Below are positions 48,663 through 61,170 of a stretch of DNA of 64,000 nt, piece by piece. Source of the stretch: Ceratorhiza oryzae-sativae (taxonomy: Eukaryota > Basidiomycota > Agaricomycetes > Cantharellales > Ceratobasidiaceae). The stretch lies in NCBI GenBank assembly GCA_030998015.1, contig JARWMV010000236.1, positions 558,001 to 622,000 of the forward strand, written 5' to 3'. The translations under genes and the position numbers were made by a program. The notes under the pieces were generated by a model. That model was given only the letters and a program-made list of their open reading frames with translations, ran no database searches and had not been told where the DNA came from. Every line of letters starts with the position of its first letter. The first letter of the stretch is position 1.

Positions 48663-51600
48663 CTAATGACCTTGAGATGACGTACTTCGCCCCTTCTTTA
48701 TACGCAGCGAACGGACGCATAGCATTCGGTAGCAGATGCAAGCTCGTTCTTCGTCGTCGTTCTGTCTTGTCCTCGTCCGGCAGGCCTGCCCGTACCCGCT
48801 GCCGCTCGCTGATATTGCTCTGCATCCTCGAATCGCAACTCCGCCTTCCTCGACCGAAAAGTCGAACCCACGGTTCCCGGTGGACCGCATGCCGGTTGAC
48901 ATATCCGTTCGGCTGCCGAGCGAGTGAAGCGTTGGCTGGCGCGAATGGGTCCGGCGCGGGGGATACGAATCCGTACTCGCCCGGGTCTCAGTTTGCTTCT
49001 TTTCAAAGTAACCGCCGAGTTTCGGGTGATGCTCGATGTCGATGTTGGGATCTCGCTTTCGGATGATGCGCATGATATCAATATCATTTGAGAACTCGAC
49101 GAGTCGGAGTGTCTTAGCGATGAACCGGGGTGCGACTGCAAGCAAGAACCCAATTGGAATGCCGAACCAGAAGTACGCAGAACGGAACAGGTAGTAGGTG
49201 TTTCCACTGGAAATAAAAACATCAGTACCGGCTGGCTATAATCGACAGAAAGGACGTACTATGCAGGGGTGTAGAATGAAGAAGGTGGAATCAAAGAATA
49301 AATAGCCTATAGCTCTAGTCAGCACATGCATCTTCATGCCAAAACCAGACCAAACTCACGGTATAGGCCCACACGAGGATAACTCCAATCGTGACGGCAA
49401 ACCAGACCCAGCCAGTCCACGCACGCGTATTCAATCCGTTGAACGCATTGACAGCCATGACAGTCGCGACTACCATGGTCTACAACACGGGTTTATCAGC
49501 ACCTCGCCAAACACTCCCACATGGTATTAGACTGACCGTGGAGAACTCGTACATGCCAATGTCATATCCGTCTCGGCGAGCGCTCGTAGAATTGTATGCG
49601 TAAAAAATGAAGAAGAAAATCACCGCCGACTGTAAAGCATTTTTAGCTATCACGTACTCCGCAACTCAAAGGAAGAACTTGCCTGGTAGATACCATCAAA
49701 CATGTAGAGTGCGAATACGCGAACGCCAAACCAGCGTCCCTCTCTGCCGTACCGATAGAGCTCGGGCAAAATAACCAAAATGTCCGCATCTGCACAACGG
49801 CCATTAGCATGGATGTGATCCCACCATCAATCAACTGAAACGTACCGATACTGCGATCGAAGATACCAATGGCAATAACCGGAGCAATAGACCAAAACAC
49901 GTTCCAGAACAAGAGATAGGTATATTCAAAGACACTACAGATAGGTCAGCCTTTCGAGATCCAACGCCGAGCAACATAAAACTTACTATGTTGTACTCCA
50001 GCCACAATAGATCTGGAACCACCATAGGACGCCGATACATACAATGTTCTTGTAGAAAAAGTTGACAATCCTACACGCTTCATTAGTACCATGTTGCAAG
50101 AGCTGGGCCTGAAACGCTCACATGTTGGAATTTCGGGCATATGACCAATGACCATGGACAAATAGCAGCCTTGTCAAGAACCTAAACTGGGCGATGGCAT
50201 AGTCGGACGAATTGACCGCTTGGAGACCCTCCTCGCCGGAAATACCAACACCGACGTCCGCAGCCTGGATCATGCTCACATCGTTTGCGCCGTCGCCAAT
50301 CGCGAGGGTCATGACACCCAAGCCATCTTTGATCAGTCGGACCATTTGTGCCTTTTGGCGCGGAGAGACACGACACCCGATGACCGCTTCACAACGAGTA
50401 GAGAGTTCGATGAGCAACTGGCGATTCCAGGGAGCATCCTCGTTCAAAGCCTAAACAACGGTCAATCAATACAACACTTGTTGACGCAAGGCGTTACCAC
50501 TCACGCTCGTTAGGGCCCCGCCGTCAATGACCAACACAAATCCTCCAGGCCGAGAACCATTTCCTTCAGGTACGAGCGACGTCGCCGAGTGGCCCAGTGA
50601 CATCCGTCTCAGAGGCATGCCCTTGCGCGAAGGTGTCGCAGGCTCGGATGGATGTACATCCGGATTATCCAAAATGTGATCGTCGGGGAAGAACTCGCTG
50701 GCAGCCTTTTTCATCTGCTCGTGTACGGCCATGTCGTCTCCTTTGCCTCGGACGATAATTAGGTTGGCATCCTTAGAAATCAAGTTGGTGCTGTAGCCAA
50801 TGGCGATCGCAGTCTCGAGCTTGTCACCAGTTGCGACCCAGACTTTGATCCCAGCGCGCTTGAGATCGGCAATGGCCTTGGGGACGCCATCTTGAAGCCT
50901 GTCCTCGATAGCGGTCGCACCCAACAAGCGTAGTTCACGCTCAATCTCGTCCGATACCGCCTCGATTTGATCTTCACGGTTGTCGAGAGCAACAAGCGCG
51001 TTTTGATATCGTTCGTTCCAGGCCTGGTATTCCTCTGGCGAGATGTTTTTGTATGCAAGGCAGAGAGTACGAAGACCTGCCATTCCGATGAGCAAACGTG
51101 TCAAAATAATAAATAATAAACATACCTTCGCTCGCAAAGTAATCCAAATCTTCACCCGTCTTGGCCCTCAGAGTCTCGTTGCCGGGTTTTAGCCTCTCAA
51201 AAATGACGTTATCGGCGCCCTTGCACATCAAAAAGATCCTCGGGTCCTCCGGGTCCATCTTGCGGAGAATGACACTCATCCGCTTACGCGCGCTTGTAAA
51301 GTCCAACACGTTGAGCAACTCAAACTCTTCAGCCTTGCCCTCGCTAAACGGCGTTTGAAGACGCATCACCTCGCGCTCACGGCCAAGGAAGACAAATCCG
51401 GCGTCGGCGGCGGCCTGAACAAGAGCAGCCTCGTCGGGGGATTGAGCCTTGTATTCGAGTCGGCCCGTACGCTCGTCGGTGCCAGTAAGAACCGTATGAC
51501 ACAACGCAAGCGTCGAGAAGAACCCATAAATCTGACGCATGTGGTTATCGTCCCGCGGGCTGTCGATATCGTGTTTGAGCTGCTCATTGACGAACCGAGT

Positions 51601-53608
51601 GGCACCCTGAGGAGCGTTCTCAGGCGAGACCCCTTCCGGACGCGCGCTGCTGCTAGTTGACGATCCTGCCGGAGTCGAGTCGTGAGAAGCCCGGAGCTTG
51701 GGTGCAGGTCCGGCCTCGCCGTCCTCGCCGATCGCTGTCATCTCGGACGACGGGCTACTCTGCACATTTGGAGCAGGTCCCTCATCGCCCTTGTAGATCG
51801 TACCCCCAACGGAACATTGCCTAAACACCTATGCACAATCCCCGTTAACCGCGCGGTAATTTATGATGATCAGATACGCGCGCCTACCATGTTATTCTGA
51901 GTAAGCGTCCCCGTCTTGTCCGAGAATACATATTCTATCTGACCCAAGTCGTCTGACAAGTTCCACGAGCGCGCAAGGGTTGGTGTATCGTTCTTGGGAT
52001 AGTAAATTTCCCGGTCGAAGTAAATGAAGGCGGCCTGGCATGTTCGGACAAATTCGATGGAGCTGTGCAACAGGCGATATCAGCGGCTGCCGAGGCGAGG
52101 CTCTGATGTAATTGATTACAAGCCAAGTCAGGTGGTACTCACATGTAGAGCGAAATGGGGATCACGTTCTGGAAGGTGATGAGTGCGTTGGCAAAGGTGA
52201 CAAGGCCGTTGATGTTCGGGTTGTCGTCTTTTTGCGTGGCGAATGCCATCCAGTAAGCACCCTCTTTGAACGCTCGCTTTTCGAGGGTCGAGTCGACGAT
52301 CGCGCAAACGACGGCCATGATAGCCAGGATGATCAAGTTGATAAACCTGCCGAATAGTGTCAGTCCCGTAGATCATACACAACATGTTTGACGTACACCT
52401 GAGGATTCATTTGACGCTCAACCTTGCTACGCTTGCTTGGGGTACCGCCCGAGTTGAGAACGATCTTGGAGTCGTCACCAGTGAACAAGACAACACCAAT
52501 AACCCATCGGGTGTTGCGCAACAATGTTCCACGCAAAAGCGTCGTCTGCAAGTCGACCGGAGATTTTCGCCCATTGTTGAGAACGACGGCAGCGTTAAGC
52601 CTGTACATGTTCACATCCGGCGCTTCGGCCTCGATGCGAAAAGGTGGCGCGTTCGCACAGTCTTGAGCGTTGCGGAGGTGGGTAAGCTCGGGAACAGCAT
52701 GGCGGGACTTGAGGTTGGTCTCTCCGTCGAGGTTCTTGGTCTCGACGTATGCAACGTTTTCCTCCTCGCTCGTGGAACAGACGATAATATCAGCGGGAAA
52801 TGACTCCCGATCGTGAATCTTGACATAGTCGCCGACCCGAACGTCTTCCCACCGGGTTGGCTCCCAGTGGGGGGCATCAGGGTCGTTTTCTGGCGGTGGG
52901 AGGTCATCTGGGTCGTTGCTGGGGGAGAGTACGCTCATCTGCATCGACTCGGGCGAGCCTTTCTCCATGTTGACGGTTGCGTCGGCTGCGCGCCCGGGGG
53001 TGGCCGCATCGTCTTTGGGTTTGCGTTTGAAGGTGGGAAGCGGGATACCAGGAACGAACGTCTTGGCCTTGCCATGCATTCCATTGTGGTTTTCGTAGCC
53101 TCTGCCCCGGAGAACGTGAACGATCGAGTGATTGACCTGACGGTCCGACTGGTGCCGCTTGATATCTTCATAGCCATCCTTGGCGGCAGTGATAGCGATT
53201 ACAACAATGAGCGGGAGGAGAACTAGACCGGGTGAGATGGTGGAGAAACGAGGGAAGAACTGGAGGATGGCAATGGCTAGGAAGAATCTGGGAATGCAAT
53301 GAGCATGCGACTCGAAAGCGAGAAAACGAGAGGACCTACACGTTGGCGATACGGCGAAACTGTTCGAGGAGGTTACGGGGCACAAACGTGAGGAGAGTGT
53401 ACTTGGAGGTGACGACCTGGTTGGTCGCATACCGTGCGCGCTTGAGGACCTTGCCTTTCTTGTCAAAGAGGTCACTGGGCAAAGGCTCGTTGATATATAC
53501 GGTGCGGGGGGTGGCTGGCGGCGGGGGACGTGAGAAAAGGGACTCGACGTTGAAGTCGGCGAGGGCGCGGTATGCGCGGGCGAACCGGTTGGTGCTCCGG
53601 GGAGGCAT
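48663..53608 (-). CDS. DNF1: P4-type ATPase, phospholipid flippase (Dnf-like)
   Basis: Moves aminophospholipids to the cytosolic leaflet. The first true ATG is at 53608 ([19 protein letters not shown]); the open frame upstream has no ATG. Hallmarks: [35 protein letters not shown], the actuator DGET ([10 protein letters not shown] near 52730), the phosphorylation site [13 protein letters not shown] (about 51,900), [14 protein letters not shown] and [14 protein letters not shown] (nucleotide domain), [17 protein letters not shown], and [20 protein letters not shown] at 50,280. Ten membrane segments follow. The cytosolic loop after the second pair carries a DNF-type insertion ([18 protein letters not shown]). 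Around 1,430 residues. The tail after HPKLGGYF is low-complexity. A Cdc50-family partner would be required; none is in the window. Confidence 0.93.
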
Positions 53609-54259
53609 GTCGGCGACGCTGGATACTGCTGCGCCGGTGGTGGGGCGAGATGAGCCCGGTGGCGGCAACGGCGACGAGGGGGGGAACTGGGGAGGAGAGT
53701 CGGGCGGAGCGACGGTCGTTCAAGACCACTGGCAAAGGTCGCCGTCCAGTTCAACTGAGCCCGTTGGGAAGCCGCGCCCACAATTTGCTGCGTCATCCAC
53801 TCGGCCGCCGCACGGGTCCATCAGGGTCCATCGGCCCTTCACCGTGCTTACCTACGCAGCACACTCTAATAGCCGGCACTGCGCCAAGCCTAGCAACGAT
53901 ATATTTACACGCATTTTCGACATATTTACTCCACCAGTCGCTGTCGACCGTCCTTCGCCGCTCGCGTCGCAGCTCCACCCGCCTCGAACCCGCATCGCCA
54001 CTGTCAAATGTCCTTTTTTTGTTTCACATCAAACGCAAGCGGCGGATCACATCTCGATCTGCCTCGCTCGTCTCATCTCGCACGGCGTCTTGATTAGCCG
54101 ACCGTCTTTCCAAGGATCTCGCTTCAAACGACAGAACTGTGAAACTATGACATAATACATAAGGCATACGCTCAAGGGCGGAAAAAAGCAACGCATACAG
54201 TCCCAGGTACTAAAAACAGGAAATTAAGCGATATAGCAACACTCAAATCAGTCAACATG
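53609..54259. other. Intergenic region upstream of the flippase
   Basis: 650 bp with promoter and 5' UTR of the P4-ATPase and the 3' flank of the next gene. An open frame on the minus strand continues in phase above the ATG but has no start codon, so it is left out. Confidence 0.4.
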
Positions 54260-56596
54260 TCAAAGCTTCTTGTACAACTTGCCAGCCCTCTTCGGCGGCG
54301 GCCCAGACGGAGCTATAAAGCCCTGCATAACCTGAATGGGCGCGGCAGCCGGTGCAGCCTGTCCAGCCATTGGTGCTCCGGGTTGACTAAACATCTGCTG
54401 AGGTTGATACGCGCCCATACCCTGCGGCTGATAGGTGCCCGTCATCGGCTGCGGCTGGTAGTTTCCCGATGGCTGAGGCTGGTATCCCCCCAATGGTGGT
54501 TGATATGACGTCCCCGATGACTGTGGATTAAACGTGCCCGGCTGCGGCTGATACGTCCCGAACGGTTGAGCTTGGTACGTCCCCGATGGCTGCGGCTGGT
54601 ATGCTCCTAGTCCAGATGGCATGGGCTGTGGTTGGTACCCTCCGGCAGCACCAGACTGGAAGTTTGACTGATATCCACCCGCACCCGGCACCTGTGACCC
54701 AACACCAGATCCATACTCGTACCCTCCTGGCTGGTACCCCCCGCCAGCTCCTGTCCCTGGACGGTATCCCCCTGCTGCTGCACCCGATTGATATCCTCCT
54801 GTCCCCTCCCCCGGTCGCACAGTTTGATATCCCCCGGTAGCCTCGCTCATAGGCAGAGAGGGATGCGGCATCGTAATAGGCACAGGCAAAGCCGCACCAC
54901 CCGACATGATCCCCCCCGCAGGTGGCGCACCAGCTGGATACACACCTGTCCTCATGTCACCACCGCTATACACGTTGTCCTGCCTCGCACCTCCGCTGCG
55001 CCCGCTGAATACGCTCGATCTGTCGTCATCAACTGTGCTCGTACGTGGAGGGGGAGGAGGCGGTGCTCTGAAAGGTGCTTTACTCAACGTTGGTGCTACA
55101 GCAGCGCTTTTACACATCTCAATTAGTCAAACGGTCCAAGACTGGGCAAAAAGGAAATACGCACTTGTAAAAGGCATGTGCCCCAGAATTTTGAAGCTCT
55201 CTTTGTGCATCCACTACGCTGCTGCGAAAGACGAAATCCTGTCGTCCAGTCAGGGTGTAGCTCTGAGTTGCACGATACACGGCCCCAGGATCAAAGGCCC
55301 CAGGTGGAGGGCAGTAAAGCTCGCTAAGGGTGCTCGAGCAGGCGCAGGAGCAGGAGTGGGCAGAGCACGTGCTGGCGCTGGTGCGGGTGCGGGTTCTGGA
55401 GCTGGTGCTGGCACGGGCGCGGCAACAGTCACAGGCGATGCGGTATACGTGCTAGGGGAAGTGGTGTACGTGCTCTGCGAGGTCGAAGTCTGCAAAGTCG
55501 GTGCACCCATCATAGAATGTCTCGCACCCGCAACACGCTCCTGTGCCTGAGGCCTTGCGTGCACAGGCTTCCACTGCGCACTCGAGTGTCTTCGCTCGTT
55601 CTGCTCGCAACAGCAGGCGCTGAAGGGGGCGGTGCAGGACTCGGCGCAGGCCGACTAGCAGGTGTAGTCGTGCGCATGACCTCTTCGTACGCTGGTCCCT
55701 CCAAACTCGGTGCCACAGCAGTCCACGCTGGCAAATCTGTGCTCCCATTTGTGGCAAGCCCGCCAGAACTGTCCGTGCTCCGCCTCGAAACTCGCTCACT
55801 AATGATTCGTGCGTGGCCGGGGTGGGGTTGGCCTCGTGGATGATAGGTCGGCGCTCGATTGAGTTCCGCGCCAGGCACATCGTCCTCGGGATCGCTCACA
55901 GGGGACTGCGGTTGAGCGAGGACGTCGTGAGGGCGCGGTCCGACTTGGACTTGGAGCTGGATAGGTGGACGACCCGAAATGGGAGGCCGGCCTGCGTTTT
56001 GGGTTGCCGTCATGGGTGGGTGCAAGTCATCGTCTTGGGCAATTCCCTGTGCGTTGTCGTCCATCCACCCCAGCCGGTCTTGCTTTTGCTTGTTTGCATT
56101 GATCCCCATCGATTCTTCTATCACCGGCAGGCTTCGTCTCGCATGATTCACAGGTCGAGTATGGAGATGAATAGGAGGGGGGCTGGACGAGCCCGATGCC
56201 GAAGAGCAAGGCGCCGGGTAATGGTGTTCAACAGACGAACGATATTCCGACTGAGCCTTCGAGTCGCGCGCCTGTTCTTCTTCGCGCTCGCGTTCCTGGC
56301 GATTATACTCGAACAGGTCATCAGACCAGGATGGGAAACCATCTTCGTCGACTACAGAAAAACAATCACGATAAATGATATTAGCGCCCGGGCTCGAGCA
56401 AGGGTGCGATGGATAGGGACCCACTGGGTGGCAAAGCTGGGCGGCCGTGCTGTGGTTGTTCGGTCAAAGCCAGAGATCTCTGTGCTGCAGCCGCAATTTT
56501 CCTATCCAATTCTACGTCGCTGAGCTCATAAGCAGGAGGGGGTTGGTCATGGTTGTCGATATGGAAGTTGTCGTGGCCGGAGGCAGCCGTAGCCAT
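54260..56596 (-). CDS. Low-complexity PPxY and YQPQP-repeat protein
   Basis: Function unknown. The start MATAASGHDNFHIDNHDQ leads straight to PPPAYELSDVELD, a PPxY motif that typically binds WW domains such as those of Rsp5/NEDD4. An intron with donor GTGGGT joins PALPP to IDEDGFPSWSDD. The middle is Pro/Ser-rich with a charged stretch (NRQEREREEEQARDSKAQ). A Pro/Ala run (PAPAPEPAPAPAPARALP) precedes a Gly/Tyr/Gln/Pro-rich C-terminal third. There GGYQ and (G)xYQPQP units recur about 15 times between 54,400 and 54,840. The end is basic: PPKRAGKLYKKL. No membrane segment or enzymatic domain is visible. The composition suggests a disordered, possibly condensate-forming or ubiquitin-adaptor protein; this is inference. 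Introns near 55,130 and 55,330 are uncertain. Confidence 0.6.
54400..54840 (-). repeat. Coding YQPQP / GGYQ short tandem repeats
   Basis: Irregular units encoding G(T/N/A)YQPQP(S/M) and GGYQ(P/S/T)G. The DNA shows recurring ggctgatacgt / ggctgaggctggta strings. Repeats of this kind change copy number readily. Confidence 0.7.
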
Positions 56597-57025
56597 CGAC
56601 TTGGATGATGTGGTTATGGTTGAGGTAAGGCTTTGCGATACTTCTCCCGGGGTCGGAAGGGCGAGTTGTGTGGAAGAGAGTGAGATGGAAGAGGTCCCCC
56701 CGGTCTTGTCTGTTTGACCGAGATTGGCCGCTCAAGCGCCCCGATCGGTCTCGTTGACAGCAACACTGCCTGCCCGTGCCTGGCCAGCTCCAAGTTAGTC
56801 CCGCTTCCTCCAACCTCGTCCTCGGGCTTGTTTTTGGCTCGCCTCGTGTGGATCCATCCAGAACTTTGTAACCTGTTACCAACGCATATATACACATCTT
56901 ACCCTTGACCTCAGCAACGTTGATTCGGCCGATTCGGTTTAATTAGCGCCCAAATTCGAGACCCTGCTTCTGGACCTGAACGCCAAGACCCCCACTCGCT
57001 CAGGAGGTGACTCGACGAGCAAAAC
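56597..57025. promoter_or_regulatory. Divergent promoter region, PPxY protein and JMJD7-like gene
   Basis: 429-bp gap between ATG codons of two divergent genes. It must hold both promoters. No clear TATA element or repeat. Confidence 0.4.
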
Positions 57026-58383
57026 ATGGCAGACACCGTTTCTCCTCCATTGTCACAAGCGCAACGGACAAACTGCTGGAGCGCCTCGCACAAGAGTACA
57101 GAGGTTAGCAGTTCGCTTGAGCACGGTTTTTCGGAATTCATGTGTCACACGTGCCTAGACCTCAACGGGACGAGCGTTGACGTATGGATGCATACACCTT
57201 CAGCGATTGAATTCGCGCGCCTCGTGAACGTGGGGAGGCCAGTGTTGTTCAAAGGTACATACGCGCGCCGTCACTTGTATTTCATTTACACGACTGGTTG
57301 TCTGCCAGACAGCCAGTTCCAACACCTTCCAGCCGTCACAAAGTGGACAAATGAATATCTTGTCAGTTCGATGGGCGACCGAAAGGTCTCGGTTGCTGTC
57401 ACGCCAGACGGGTGAGCGCCTGGTGTCCAGCCGTTTCCTCCAACCCCCCCAAAACCTAACCGCAAAGCCAGCCAAGCGGATGCACTTTGCACGCTCCCAG
57501 ACGGCACTCGTTGTTTCGCCGAGCCCCACACGGAACATCTGACCATGGCCGAACTTTTGGATGCGATCAAGACCTCAGAACAAGTCTGTACGGGTTGGAA
57601 CCAGTCGTTCTCTGTGCAAACCACTGATCAGATTGATGATGTAGGACCCGTCGAGTGAAGTGCGCTATCTCCAATCACAAAACGGAAACATGTACACTTC
57701 TGCAGATTTTGAGCCAGGCTCGGAAAACATGAGCGAGCTCAGCCCGTTGTTATCCCATGTCCCAAAGGAGGTTTCGTGGGCGAGCAAAGCACTTGGTAAA
57801 CTTCATCTACCCGGGCCGAGGTTACACGGAGCGCTGAGTTCACCGATTAGATCGTACACCAGACGCAGTAAACATTTGGATAGGGGGCAGCCGGAGCGTC
57901 ACGAGCATACACAGTGGTATCTCCCATTCGGCCAACCCGCAACGCGTTAGGTTAACTCGACTGTACACAGATCCATACGAGAATGTCTATACTGTCGTTC
58001 GGGGTTCGAAACACTTTATTCTCCTTCCCCCGACGGAAGGGTACACTCTCCACGAACAGCGTGTTCCACACGCCCAATACACCCGTCCTTCGCCCTCCTC
58101 TCCCTTGCACCTTGAACTGCTGAAACCACCCTCAACGGTTCGCTGGGCGTCAAAAGATCCTAGCGACAACGAGCATGCGCTGTGTGTGACGGTGCAAAGG
58201 GGCGAGTCGCTATATTTACCGGCCGGATGGTGGCACCATGTCGCACAGTCTGGCGACGAAGAGGGCATATGCATCGCAGTAAACTGGTGGTACGATGTCG
58301 AAATGAGCGGAATGAAATGGGTTTGGATGTCATTCCTTAGGAGAATGGCCGCCCCCGAGGGAGACGAGGATCCAGAGGACTAG
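57026..58383 (+). CDS. JMJD7: JmjC-domain protein, JMJD7-like
   Basis: Fe(II)/2-oxoglutarate oxygenase of the cupin-8 JmjC class. JMJD7 hydroxylates a lysine in DRG GTPases. Segments: DLNGTSVDVWMHTPSAIEFA, VNVGRPVLFKG, VTKWTNEYLVSSMGDRKVSV, VRYLQSQNGNMY, ELSPLLSHVPKEVSWASKAL and, after a splice at about 57923, SVTSIHSDPYENVYTVV. In the last, His and Asp form the first part of the metal triad. Next come SKHFILLPPTEGY and SLYLPAGWWHHVAQ with the distal metal-binding His. The first exon shows a one-base frame break between the ATG and DKLLERLAQEYR (57026-57070), since splicing to DLNGTSVDVW works only in the DKLLERL frame. About 380 residues. Confidence 0.83.
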
Positions 58384-61170
58384 GCCGAGTAGATTGCAAG
58401 TTTTACAGCCCCAATATCGGGTGGCTGTCGGTCAAACAACCCTTGTGTTTTACAGTTTGCCACGGACCCCTCGCTGAATATGGGGCCAAGAATCTTCCTT
58501 CAAACAACTGTGCTTGGCGATGGAACGCTATCGCTAGACTAGAATAAAATCCGATCTTAACCAACCTGTCGCTTGATAGCATCACGGTCGTTCTACATTT
58601 TCAGGTCTGGAATATGAGAGTCAAATTGTGGGTGTACTTTGTACAGATTACTGGGAAGAGCTTTGCTTTTTCAATCGAATGGTTTATTATCGTTCGAGGT
58701 GGGGCCTCATATTTCGACAATTCACCATGAAGAGGGAACATGGAAAATCGGAAGGAACCGTACCGAGAGAAAGAAGAGTGAGAACATATCGTAAGGCAAC
58801 TAACAGAAGTGCGGGGAGCCACCTGACAGAAGATTACAAAGGGCCTATTCTACTTCATCTATAAAGCGAATTCCGAGGATCTATGCATGCGCCTAACGTA
58901 TTCAATAACAGTAGGAGAGATGTATTTATGGAAAAAAACGGAAAGAGAAATTTACGCCCTCTCGGGGCTAGCACTCCTTGCCCGACGTGTTCGAAACAGG
59001 GGAATCTGAGGATGTCATGTGCTACCGTTTCGTCCGCGTTCCCCGGGAAGGGCTTGATGCTTCACTCGGAAACTTGGCGCATTTAACCGATTGTGCATAC
59101 AGCTCAAGGGCCACTCCTTCCGCCCTATTCCTCAAAAAAGCGGTGCGACGAGGGATCATATAAAAGATTCCTCTCCGTGAGCTGTGATTTGGTCATTAAA
59201 ATGTTTTATACTCAAAAGTAGAGCCCAAACCAGGTCCGTATAGCGTGGAACAGAAAGCGGAAAAAGCGGCGTAGCCCCAAAGCCGCAGCCAGCCTGAACA
59301 TGTGCATCTATCACTTCCCTTAGTCGAATATGCTACGATCATTTTCGACTACGAGGGCCTTGGAAGATGCCTTTAAGGCGAAACCTCAAATATAGAAAAG
59401 ACTGAGAGATCACTTACAAGCCTTCTTGCGTATACTCGCGTGAGTGTCGCACACGTGGACGTGTATTTGTTTCTTTAGAGGCCTCTGGTGTGTATCTAGC
59501 AGGCACCTTTGTCCGCACTATTGTTGTTCAACGTGTGGAAGGTTGCATGAGAACGATTTCAATCCAACTTTGGCAAATGAATGTCGAGCAGGCCGCTTCA
59601 TCGTTGAGAGAGTTGTACTCAACCAAGGGCTGTGAACCACTCCCTATAGTCACTCTATAAACCATGCAGATCCCGATTGCATTGTAGCTCGACATTCAGC
59701 CGTGTCATTGGCTTCGATAATCCCCCCCCCCTGTGAATTTTCTGTGAGGGCCAAGCCCAGGGATATCCAGTGGGTCACCTCGTTGTGTCATACCCAGGGG
59801 ACTTGGACTTGTACCTGCATATATGCGCCCTTGCATCACCCCGCTTTGACGTTTTGGCCTTGGGAAAAGGACACATAAAAACATGCACACATTGTCCAAC
59901 GATGTCTACTGTGGGGACTCCCTTGCTGCTCGCATCTACGCACTATGAAACGCTTCATGTGCTTGAGGTCCAAAATATCCTGACGTGGCTCTCCCAACAC
60001 TCCATTATGGAAGCGGTCCAGCCGATAGGACTGGGAGTTAGATCAAGAAGTACGCGAGGGGCGCCATTTTGCGCGCGGAACACAAGGCGCAGGTGCCGAA
60101 ACCTCTGCACAGCCAGCACAGACCAGGTCGGACGGGGTATAAGAACGGGGCGTCTGAGGGGGGAGGGGGCAGCTCTTTCTTCCCTTCCACCATCTCGAGC
60201 ATCGCTGCCTGTTGTCTACACATGAACTCGACTTGCTCGACTCGAACCAAGGTGGGCTCTCTTATATGGCCTACCCTTCGTTTACGGATATAAATTGACT
60301 AGAAGGGCTTGAGCAACACCTTGACCTCTTGCCTCTAGCCATGCGCCGCCGTCCTACTCGTTCCTACTCTAACCATCGAGAGTCGATGCGCCTATAAGGC
60401 TACAATATTGTCGGTCACAGGTCAGGAGGACATCTCCTGAGACAATGCTTGATGGTGGCAGTCGGCCTCAAGCACACCTCACAGTGATGAACTCGAGCAT
60501 GGGGCCCTTTGTAAAATGATATGCGCGCAAACCACTCTACATAAGTAAGCGGAACGGCACGAGCTATAGACAAGAGCTGACCACACCGACAGAACCACTC
60601 GTCTATCACTGCTTCTGTTGCACTGTCCGTCATATCTGGACTTGTTTAGATACCGTCGACCGAGCGCTCGGAGTGGGACACTAAGCCTCGTCACCATGAC
60701 ACTCGGGTCGACCCCGACACGTAAGCTGGTATCCTGGGGCCAGCGCTCGGCGGCGATGACGAGGGTTCGGATTGGGATGTTTCATGGGCTCTTGGGTTAG
60801 AGCACACCTGATGAGGTTGTGCTCGAGCGCGGAGTGGCATGGGATATCCTGGGGCTGGTCATTTCTAACTGAAGGCCAACACTCGTCCGTCGTTCTGGAT
60901 ATTGCGATTGTAGCTCTGTGGCATCTTTCTGCTATCGCTTGGTCTCCTTGGATTGATTATCTGTCGCATTGAAATTCCGACCAAAATATGTATCTCAAAT
61001 TGAACAGGCCCGTCCATCAGTGAAATGTTTTATACAAGGCAAAAGCGGAGCGTTAAATGGCGAAGCCACCCTATACCCGAATTGCAATGGCGGGGTGGCC
61101 CATGGGAATACAAGAATTAGGATTCGAGTTCCAAACTAGTATACAGACAACAAAATAATCGTAAGCGAAA
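58384..61170. other. Gene-poor region
   Basis: 2.8 kb without a supportable gene. A minus-strand frame at 60038-60250 (CRQQAAMLEMVEGKKELP, then CWLCRGFGTCALC) has good codon-position bias but no family. A nine-C run lies near 59722. The string aaatgttttatac occurs near 59199 and again near 61023, each followed by a short A/G-rich stretch. Confidence 0.45.
60415..60697 (-). mobile_element. Possible remnant of a non-LTR retrotransposon 3' end
   Basis: One minus-strand frame ends HHCEVCLRPTATIKHCLRRCP, a C-x2-C-x8-H-x4-C arrangement followed by Pro. This is the pattern at the C-terminal end of reverse transcriptase/RNase H polyproteins in LINE-like elements. No reverse transcriptase motif, poly-A tail or target-site duplication was found, so chance cannot be excluded. 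Confidence 0.22.

Noticed and set aside
52360..53796. Long minus-strand frame beginning above the flippase start
   Set aside because: Its first 400 bases are Ser/Pro/Arg-rich out-of-frame sequence over the true first exon. Flippase homology places the start at 53608 in another frame, joined by an intron.
55813..56523. 236-codon plus-strand frame with hydrophobic segments
   Set aside because: Antisense to the PPxY gene; no start context or homology, and the hydrophobicity comes from complementing an acidic, Arg-rich stretch.
59199..61045. Two copies of aaatgttttatac as ends of a repeat or mobile element
   Set aside because: Only 13 bases match exactly; the flanks diverge quickly and no target duplication is seen, so chance in AT-rich DNA is enough.
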